NCBI GenBank assembly: GCA_947178115.1
Contig: CAMWXF010000055.1
Location: forward strand, 1-8,727
Origin: an uncultured Lachnospiraceae bacterium
Lineage (GTDB): Bacteria > Bacillota > Clostridia > Lachnospirales > Lachnospiraceae
Reading direction: 5' to 3'
DNA length: 8,727 nt
The notes under the pieces were generated by a model. That model searched no databases and was not told the DNA's origin. It saw only the letters and a program-made list of their open reading frames with translations. Each line of letters begins with the position of its first letter. The first letter of the stretch is position 1. The translations under genes were made by a program, and so were the position numbers. This document shows, piece after piece, positions 1 to 5,817 of this stretch.

Positions 1-3000
1 TTGATATTAAAAGTCGCTGTTTTACTTCCGGCATACTCTCCCATTCCCGTAATGACAAGCGTTGCTTTTCCGACTCTTTCATTGCTTTTATCCAGATAGC
101 TCACCGTATAATCCCGGCCGGGTTTGAGGAAAGTTTTTCCGTATTTTACACTAAAGGTATCCGCAGAATCAGTCTCCGCAGGTTCCAGTTGTACCGGTTT
201 CCCCGCAAAGGTAATATTCTTCAGATTCTTACCGATCGTGATCGTTGCATTCTTGATCAGGTGCGCCTTATCCGCCACATGGATTTCCCTGCAAATGCTT
301 CCCTCATAATTGCCTACACCCTCTACGGTCAGCAGAAACTCACCACTGTAACCTGCCGGAACAGCCTCTCCCAGTTCTGAGCCCTTCTGCAGACTCCTGC
401 CTGACTGATCGCGTGCATTTTCCACCGTCAGATTCACCTTAAAGTCAGTATCCTTTTTCATTCCTTTGACATACTTAATGGATGTAAAGGGCTTCTGTGC
501 TTTCTTCGCCGTCACCAGCTGATCAGAGACCTTCAGCACGATTCCATCAGCCGTCTGACTGCTGCCATCGCCGATCGGAGTCCTGAGAATATTAAAATTG
601 ACTTTGACCGTATCCTTGTTTCCGTCCTTGATCCGATCCGTATAATTACCCTTACCGATAATTTCCACATAGGGAAGGTCCGCATTAAAGTATATGCCTT
701 CACCGTTCCCCTGCTTCCGTACACCGCCCTTGTTGGCATTGATGTTATTATAATATTTGATCTGATAGTCCCTGCCCGACTTTAAAAGTGTATCACCGTC
801 GTATACACTTACCACAGGCTTATATGCTTTACCGGTATAATATACATCGGCGATCTCCTGAAATGTAAATTCACCGCCCACACTTCCGCCGAGCCACTTC
901 GCATACAGAGTCATATCCGACTGTACGATATCCGTGTCAAAATTCCATGCTTTCGCACATGCTGCGTCCTGATACCAGCCGTCGAAACGGTATCCTTTCT
1001 CCGCCGGATCATCGGGTCTGTCGATGGTCTGCCCGACCTTGATACCGAAATAATCTGCCGGAGCCGTTCCATGCCCCTGCACATCAAACCTCACGGTGCA
1101 GGAAACATATTCGCTGGCTACAGTCAGTCTGCCGTTCACATAGGATATGATATAATTCGTTCCTGCATCCGCGCCATAAGGCACGATCTCATATTGTCCT
1201 GCCACCGCACTGCTTACAATATCACAGGAGAAAAGCGGCATAACATTCAGCGAATCGCCGGCCAGCAACCCATTCACTTCATACTCATACCCATCACCTG
1301 CCGGAATCTGCCCTGTGACCGGGTCGATCAGAATCGTCTTATCTTTTGCCTTAATCACAAGCTGCACAGGACTGATCTCAAAAGTCCTGCTGATACTGCC
1401 AAGATAACACCCTATGCCATCTATGGTCACCGTCGCAATACCGGCATTTCTGTTATTGCTGTAAGACAGTGTATAATCCTGTCCCTCTGTCAGCACAGTG
1501 TCCGATGCCCGTACTACGACCTTCGGCTCCTGTTCCGTTCCGCTATAGGTAAATCTGTTCGTTTTAAAAGTAACGTCCGTGTCGGCTCCCAAAGTCTCCT
1601 GTGCCGTCACCTGTACCTGTATATCCGTCAGCTTCTGGAATTTTGTTACATCCTTCGGCGTATATACTGCCGTAAAAGTGTAAATACCGGCTTTCTCCAT
1701 AACCGCCGCAGCATCCTGCCATGTATAAGTGCCATATTCATTCTGCGGTAAAGCAACCTCACTAAGCCTCTGCCCTGCACTAGCCGTCAGTTTCGGTTCT
1801 TCCACGATCAGTGTATCAAAGCTGGTCGTATAGCCGCCGCAGGTAACCTGTACCGCACAGATCCCCGGTTTCGTCGAATCAAATCCGCTGATCATAGCGG
1901 CTGTCAGTGTCTCGGTTTTGGTCTGACTGCCCGAAGGATAAGTCACCGTTCCGCCTGTGAGATTGATTTTCTGTCCGACTTTATACGTCGTAATGTTGGG
2001 GGATTTCACTACGATGGGGCTTTCATCTTTTCCATAAACCGTGATCTGCGTGGAGACAGATTTTGTTCCGGCAGATATACTGATCTGCGCCGTTCCCTTC
2101 CCCAGAGCTGTCACGTTACCCATGTCATCTACCGCCGCAACCTTTTCATTGGAAGAGTTCCAGCTTCCCCCTGCCTGATACGGTCCTGTAAAGTTTTTGG
2201 CATCTCCGTAATAATCCTTATATTGTACCGTAACATTTACAGGCATCCGGCAGCTATCACCTTCCCGTATAAAAGATGTCTTACCTGCGCCGTATGCCAG
2301 CTTGGTTACCTTATTTCCCTGCACCTCCATATATTGCACACAACTGCCATGACTCGAATCTTTCTGTGTATCCAACGAATCTTTATAACTGAATTCCTGT
2401 GCCACGGCATACCAGCCGCCACTGGAAAGACGGAATGCTCCTACCGCAACCTGATGAAAACGTGGGCTGATGATACTTGTATAATGCCCGGTCACCGCTC
2501 CCGTCGTCTGCTTTACCCAATCATTTTTCTCGCTATACCATTGCTCGATTCCTTCCATCAGTCCACTGTAATTCCAAGCCAGATTTTCCGCCCACAACTG
2601 TTCACCGTTAGTCGTCTTCACAGTTTCGCACATTTGTCCGTTTGGTCTTCTATGATCCTGATTCACGGTTGCCTCGGCCGCCCGGAGTCTTGCAATCGCC
2701 TCAAGATCTGACGACCACTCAAGGGGCACATAATCCGCCTCCGTCAACGGCTGTTTTGTAACCGGATTCAACACGCCTTCCCTGCATGCCTCCAGCCGGA
2801 TCGCATTCAAACGCTTCAAAATCTTATCCGCGGTTTCCGTGTAGTACGCGCCCGAAAATCCCATGACAACATTCCCGGGTGAGGGAGTCATATCGACCTC
2901 CGGCAGATCAGTCGATGATATCGATCCCCATTTGGCATAGAGAGTCATATTTCCCTTACTTCCCCTGACGATCTGTGTCACTCTGAATGTATATGCCGAA

Positions 3001-5606
3001 TCTTTATACCAGCCTGCAAACCGATAGCCGTCTCTGGTCGCATTTTCTAAAATAATCGTGTCCGACTCCGATGTGTAGGTGGACGGGTTAGAGTCGCTGT
3101 TCGTACCGCCGTTCAGAATGTATGTGATCGTATAAGTCTGAGACTCCTCGCCTGCAACATTGCAATATTTTTTTAGATTGGACAGTATCTCATCCGCTGC
3201 AATAAGCGAAAAGGTTATATACTGCAAACGGTTGTTGGCATCAATATAGCAGATTAAAGGCCATGAAAGCGAGTCATCGATTCCGCACGCCTGTGCATAT
3301 GCCCACATACTGTAATAGTTGGTACTATCAATGTCATAGGAAAAAGTAATCTCCTCACAGCCATATTGCTGTTGAAACGCTATAACTTCCTCTTTCGTTC
3401 CCCCGTTTGTCTCCATTGCATAGATATCTATGCCTGCAAACTGATCGATCTCATTTTTTATTCCCCGAATAGTATTCTGGCAATTAAGACATGTATTGCT
3501 GTAGAAAATCAAAAGTTTTGGTCTGCCCTCGGCGGCGGACGTGATCGTCGCATCATCCACTGTAGTGTATTCGTATGACAGATTGGCGAGATCAAGCCCG
3601 CCATTATCTCCTTTCGCAGTTACCTGCACACTACATTCCGCTTTCTTACCGCCTGCCGTGGCCGTAACGATACAGCTGCCGACTGAAACTGCACGCACCC
3701 TGCCTTTATCCACCGTTGCTACTGTTTCATCATCACTTGTCCATGTTACGGCAGAATCTGCGGCATATGTAGGATAAACTGTTGCAGACAGATTGGCCTC
3801 TTCTCCTTCTGCCAGTTTCAGTGTATAGGTGCTCAGTTCAATACGCTGCACCGGAACATCAACAGGATCGCTGCCTTCCACAGTGATATCGGCTGCTAAT
3901 ACTGTTTCTTTCCCCTCCTCATTCGGGCTCCGGTGCAAAGCATACAACACCTTGCCCTGGCAGTAAGCGCTGCCGTATATATAACCTGTAGCTGTATCAG
4001 CCGTAAACTCTTTGCGCTTATCCGTACCATCCATAGCAATGCTGTAGATGGACGAGTTGTCGTTGTAGTATAAACGGTCGCCTATCTGGAAAAGACCGGA
4101 ATAACTACCTCCCCAATAACTGCTTCCACCCCAGACCGGCCATGTGCCGATGCTGCTTACCACTGTCGTTCCCTGATTCGTAATCTGTGATAGATTGGTC
4201 TTATTAATACTACGCTTAGAGGACACATAATAGCAGTCATTCCCTGCCAGCACTAATGGCGAATCACAATTTGTCCAGAATGCATTATCATAACGCGTGT
4301 CAGTAGCCTGATAATCAACCACCTCGCCGCCGCTTGTCACATACCAATCATAATGTTGATGATTGGCATCCTGAAAAACTGCATCACTGCAGAACATATA
4401 GGTATGCGCCGATTGGCCGATCTTATCCCATACAGGATCATCCCATGTAACGTCTACCTGATAATACTTACCATCCAATACGATCATGTTCCATGCATGA
4501 TTCATGGAATTACTGGTGACCATATAACAGTCGATTCCCACCTGATTCAACAGATATTTGTAGGTAAGTGCATATCCCTGACATACTGCGGTACGATTCA
4601 CCAGCGTACCGTATGCATTATATGAATCGGGCAGGATTGTATTGTTAAGATAATTCTGATAATCATACTCACAATTAACAGTAAGATATTCATGTAAAGC
4701 AACCGCCTTCTCCAAGTCGCTCATCTGACTGTTCACACGCGACAGCGCCGTGGTAACACTTTGTTTGAAAGCGGCATCGTCATAGGTGTCAATATATGTA
4801 AACACAATAGCAGTGATAATCGATCCATCAGACCCATATCTATATTTACTTTCAACAAAATATAGATCCGAGTGTTCGTTCAGCACACCGCTTACCAGAC
4901 TTCTTAATATAGCTACTCCGGAAGAATCATACGGTATATTGTACGCCGAAATATCAATTCTCTCCGTGCGAGCCAAGATCTGCTGATAAAGATATTCTAT
5001 GGCTTCACTGCTTTCACCACTGTATACAGATTCCGAATAGACTGAGAGATTCCCCCGCTTCGACGGCGCGCCTCCAAACTGATAAACCCCTTCCAGTTCA
5101 TCCTCTGTCATTGTTTCCTGTAAATCCGGTTCTGCAAGATCATTATCCGAAATCCCTATAACATACGGTTCTCCCGTATCAGACTCTTCGACCCCTTCTT
5201 CCCCATCTTCACCCGCCGCCTCATCACTCTCTGCAGGTTTCTCCTCATCAGACGGTTCCTGTGCATCTGCATCAGAACTATCTTCCCCGTCAGACGACTC
5301 CTGTGTATCCGCATCAGAACTATCCTCTCCGTCAGACGGCTCCTGTGCATCCGTATCCGAACTATCCTCTCCGTCAGACGGCAGCCCCGTCTCCTCATCT
5401 GCGGGATTTTCTCCGTTTGCAGCGTCATCGCTCTGGGAAGGGGATTCCTGCTCCGGACCGCCGTTCTCATCCTCCTGCACAGTTGCCGCAATTTCTTCCG
5501 CATAGACAGCGCTCATCGGAAGCTGTGCAGACGAAACCACCATCACCGCTGTCAAAATACCCGCTAACATTCGTTTACCTGACAGTATTTGCTTTCTTGA
5601 CATCAT
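1..5606 (-). CDS. Secreted multidomain surface protein: transglutaminase-like, thioredoxin-like and CAP domains with Ig-like and InlB B-repeats (3' end outside window)
   Basis: One frame stays open from the ATG at 5606 to the window edge, giving 1868 codons with no stop seen. Order of domains by residue: signal peptide 1-36; acidic low-complexity linker about 43-185 with 14-residue repeats; transglutaminase-like core about 290-410 (Cys342, His370, Asp385); Tyr/Gly/Trp-rich beta-propeller-like (DUF5050-like) segment about 445-575; Big_2 Ig-like 586-662; thioredoxin-like about 675-815 (Cys706-Leu-Asn-Cys709, Pro783); InlB B-repeat 825-893; CAP/SCP 926-1072; Big_2-like 1109-1190; Big_3-like about 1197-1268; a further beta domain about 1270-1335; repeats of a DYTxSY type at 1345-1411, 1579-1673, 1688-1777 and 1783 onward; MBG-like 1412-1500; second B-repeat 1501-1571. 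The protein should be exported by Sec and act at or beyond the cell wall. Any wall anchor (sortase motif or binding repeats) would lie past base 1. Domain names rest on motif recognition by eye; the substrate is unknown. The gene has its own promoter and ribosome binding site. Confidence 0.93.
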   Translation of the reverse strand, partial: MMSRKQILSGKRMLAGILTAVMVVSSAQLPMSAVYAEEIAATVQEDENGGPEQESPSQSDDAANGENPADEETGLPSDGEDSSDTDAQEPSDGEDSSDADTQESSDGEDSSDADAQEPSDEEKPAESDEAAGEDGEEGVEESDTGEPYVIGISDNDLAEPDLQETMTEDELEGVYQFGGAPSKRGNLSVYSESVYSGESSEAIEYLYQQILARTERIDISAYNIPYDSSGVAILRSLVSGVLNEHSDLYFVESKYRYGSDGSIITAIVFTYIDTYDDAAFKQSVTTALSRVNSQMSDLEKAVALHEYLTVNCEYDYQNYLNNTILPDSYNAYGTLVNRTAVCQGYALTYKYLLNQVGIDCYMVTSNSMNHAWNMIVLDGKYYQVDVTWDDPVWDKIGQSAHTYMFCSDAVFQDANHQHYDWYVTSGGEVVDYQATDTRYDNAFWTNCDSPLVLAGNDCYYVSSKRSINKTNLSQITNQGTTVVSSIGTWPVWGGSSYWGGSYSGLFQIGDRLYYNDNSSIYSIAMDGTDKRKEFTADTATGYIYGSAYCQGKVLYALHRSPNEEGKETVLAADITVEGSDPVDVPVQRIELSTYTLKLAEGEEANLSATVYPTYAADSAVTWTSDDETVATVDKGRVRAVSVGSCIVTATAGGKKAECSVQVTAKGDNGGLDLANLSYEYTTVDDATITSAAEGRPKLLIFYSNTCLNCQNTIRGIKNEIDQFAGIDIYAMETNGGTKEEVIAFQQQYGCEEITFSYDIDSTNYYSMWAYAQACGIDDSLSWPLICYIDANNRLQYITFSLIAADEILSNLKKYCNVAGEESQTYTITYILNGGTNSDSNPSTYTSESDTIILENATRDGYRFAGWYKDSAYTFRVTQIVRGSKGNMTLYAKWGSISSTDLPEVDMTPSPGNVVMGFSGAYYTETADKILKRLNAIRLEACREGVLNPVTKQPLTEADYVPLEWSSDLEAIARLRAAEATVNQDHRRPNGQMCETVKTTNGEQLWAENLAWNYSGLMEGIEQWYSEKNDWVKQTTGAVTGHYTSIISPRFHQVAVGAFRLSSGGWYAVAQEFSYKDSLDTQKDSSHGSCVQYMEVQGNKVTKLAYGAGKTSFIREGDSCRMPVNVTVQYKDYYGDAKNFTGPYQAGGSWNSSNEKVAAVDDMGNVTALGKGTAQISISAGTKSVSTQITVYGKDESPIVVKSPNITTYKVGQKINLTGGTVTYPSGSQTKTETLTAAMISGFDSTKPGICAVQVTCGGYTTSFDTLIVEEPKLTASAGQRLSEVALPQNEYGTYTWQDAAAVMEKAGIYTFTAVYTPKDVTKFQKLTDIQVQVTAQETLGADTDVTFKTNRFTYSGTEQEPKVVVRASDTVLTEGQDYTLSYSNNRNAGIATVTIDGIGCYLGSISRTFEISPVQLVIKAKDKTILIDPVTGQIPAGDGYEYEVNGLLAGDSLNVMPLFSCDIVSSAVAGQYEIVPYGADAGTNYIISYVNGRLTVASEYVSCTVRFDVQGHGTAPADYFGIKVGQTIDRPDDPAEKGYRFDGWYQDAACAKAWNFDTDIVQSDMTLYAKWLGGSVGGEFTFQEIADVYYTGKAYKPVVSVYDGDTLLKSGRDYQIKYYNNINANKGGVRKQGNGEGIYFNADLPYVEIIGKGNYTDRIKDGNKDTVKVNFNILRTPIGDGSSQTADGIVLKVSDQLVTAKKAQKPFTSIKYVKGMKKDTDFKVNLTVENARDQSGRSLQKGSELGEAVPAGYSGEFLLTVEGVGNYEGSICREIHVADKAHLIKNATITIGKNLKNITFAGKPVQLEPAETDSADTFSVKYGKTFLKPGRDYTVSYLDKSNERVGKATLVITGMGEYAGSKTATFNI
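894..1106 (-). repeat. InlB B-repeat (Listeria-Bacteroides repeat), copy 2
   Basis: Residues 1501-1571 contain VRFDVQGHG, GYRFDGWYQD and MTLYAKW, matching copy 1 in the core and in spacing. It lies about 600 residues after the first copy, between an MBG-like domain and the C-terminal repeat series, so the two are not tandem. Confidence 0.92.
2391..2831 (-). other. CAP/SCP (YkwD-type) domain
   Basis: Residues about 926-1072. The opening helix ILKRLNAIRLEA, the segment LEWSSDLEAIARLRAAEA, His985 in DHRRPNG, Glu1007 in AENLAW, and His1041 in TGHYTSIISPRF followed by VAVGAF match the bacterial CAP pattern and supply the usual cavity His/Glu/His residues. CAP domains in bacteria are extracellular and of mostly unknown activity; lipid or wall binding and proteolysis have been proposed. 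Confidence 0.85.
2928..3134 (-). repeat. InlB B-repeat (Listeria-Bacteroides repeat), copy 1
   Basis: Residues 825-893 run from YTITYILNGG through the hallmark GYRFAGWYKD to MTLYAKW, the consensus of the Flg_new / InlB B-repeat family. This fold is a small beta-grasp-like module found in surface proteins of Firmicutes. It separates the thioredoxin-like and CAP domains. Confidence 0.93.
3162..3584 (-). other. Thioredoxin-like domain with CLNC active-site motif
   Basis: Residues about 675-815. The segment PKLLIFYSNTCLNCQNTIRG matches the beta strand and active-site helix of thioredoxin/TlpA-like folds, with Cys706 and Cys709 in CxxC. A proline in the right place for the cis-Pro loop (Pro783, SWPLICYID) is followed by a strand and a turn (DANNRLQY) as in TlpA/ResA-type proteins. 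Four further cysteines lie in this domain. It sits between a Big_2 domain and an InlB B-repeat. Whether it is a reductase, an oxidase or a structural relic cannot be told from sequence. Confidence 0.8.
4377..4739 (-). other. Transglutaminase-like (papain-fold) domain
   Basis: Residues about 290-410 of the surface protein. The catalytic Cys342 sits in the motif VCQGYA at the start of a helix, His370 in NHAWN, and Asp385 in VDVTWDDP; this is the order and context of the Cys-His-Asp triad in bacterial transglutaminase-like (Transglut_core) domains. The preceding helix MSDLEKAVALHEYL is also typical. Members of this fold can be proteases, peptide cross-linkers or amidases, so the triad supports catalysis but not a specific reaction. 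Confidence 0.88.
5256..5381 (-). repeat. Three tandem 42-bp repeats coding a 14-residue acidic repeat
   Basis: Three units of exactly 42 bp (5381-5340, 5339-5298, 5297-5256) encode PSDGEDSSDTDAQE, PSDGEDSSDADTQE and SSDGEDSSDADAQE. A fourth, decayed unit starts PSDEEKPA just downstream. The unit length is a multiple of three, so gain or loss of copies would keep the frame and only change linker length. It sits between the signal peptide and the transglutaminase-like domain, where a flexible, highly charged spacer is expected. The near-identity at DNA level suggests recent duplication. Confidence 0.92.
5499..5606 (-). other. Sec signal peptide of the surface protein
   Basis: Residues 1-36 form a typical signal peptide. 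A basic start (MMSRKQILSGKR) is followed by a hydrophobic core (MLAGILTAVMVV), and a likely signal peptidase I site AVYA lies before Glu-Glu. The mature protein then enters the acidic linker. No lipobox cysteine is present, so lipoprotein processing is unlikely. Confidence 0.9.
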
Positions 5607-5613
5607 TTTCTTA

Positions 5614-5621
5614 CCCCTCTC
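5614..5621 (-). promoter_or_regulatory. Ribosome binding site deciding the start
   Basis: On the minus strand GAGAGGGG lies 7 bases before the ATG at 5606 and 10 bases before a second in-frame ATG at 5603. The spacing favours the first ATG, though both would give nearly the same protein. Confidence 0.8.
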
Positions 5622-5705
5622 GTGAGTCGTTATGTATTGTAATTTTTTCCTGCTTCATCGCTAGTCTTGCACGAAAATATTCCATAACAAAAATCGTATG
5701 TAATC

Positions 5706-5734
5706 ATTATAAATCACATATGGTCTTTTATCAA
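5706..5734 (-). promoter_or_regulatory. Sigma-A type promoter for the surface-protein gene
   Basis: On the minus strand TTGATA (5734-5729) and a perfect TATAAT (5711-5706) are separated by exactly 17 bases. Transcription would start near 5699, leaving a leader of about 93 bases before the ATG. The leader shows no riboswitch I can recognise. A second TATAAT at 5745-5740 lacks a fitting -35 box. Confidence 0.8.
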
Positions 5735-5752
5735 ACTGCATTATAGAAATGT

Positions 5753-5797
5753 GTATGAGAAAGACCTAAATCCAATAGATTCAAGCCTTTCACATAC
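5753..5797 (-). terminator. 20-bp hairpin after the Ig-like protein gene, likely terminator
   Basis: The two 20-base arms (5797-5778 and 5772-5753) surround a 5-base loop, beginning 20 bases after the TAA stop. Read as minus-strand RNA, all positions pair except one U-U mismatch, with three G-U wobbles. Those three positions would be mismatches in plus-strand RNA, so the structure favours the minus strand. The tail after the stem is only mildly T-rich, so termination may be incomplete; a 3'-end stabilising hairpin is the alternative. Confidence 0.68.
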
Positions 5798-5817
5798 TAT
5801 GGCATTTCCCTTATTCT

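Noticed and set aside
1071..1751. 226-codon open frame on the plus strand
   Set aside because: It lies fully opposite the minus-strand surface-protein gene, has an Arg/His/Ile/Cys-rich composition with no domain motif, and has no convincing ribosome binding site.
2223..2711. 162-codon open frame on the plus strand
   Set aside because: It is antisense to the CAP and Big_2 coding part, whose protein motifs are clear; its own translation shows no family features.
5256..5381. Possible CRISPR-like array
   Set aside because: The 42-bp units are directly tandem with no spacers and code in frame for an acidic repeat.
5156..5503. 115-codon minus-strand frame rich in Arg and Met with repeats
   Set aside because: It is an out-of-frame reading of the acidic linker of the surface protein; the main frame has a signal peptide and intact domains on either side.
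5607..5699. Possible riboswitch in the leader of the surface-protein gene
   Set aside because: The leader is short and AT-rich, and I could not find the conserved core of a known riboswitch class or a convincing alternative hairpin pair.
5261..5746. 161-codon plus-strand frame rich in Pro, Gln and Tyr with an apparent repeat
   Set aside because: The repeat is the 42-bp acidic-linker repeat read from the wrong strand, and the frame runs through the promoter region of the real gene.
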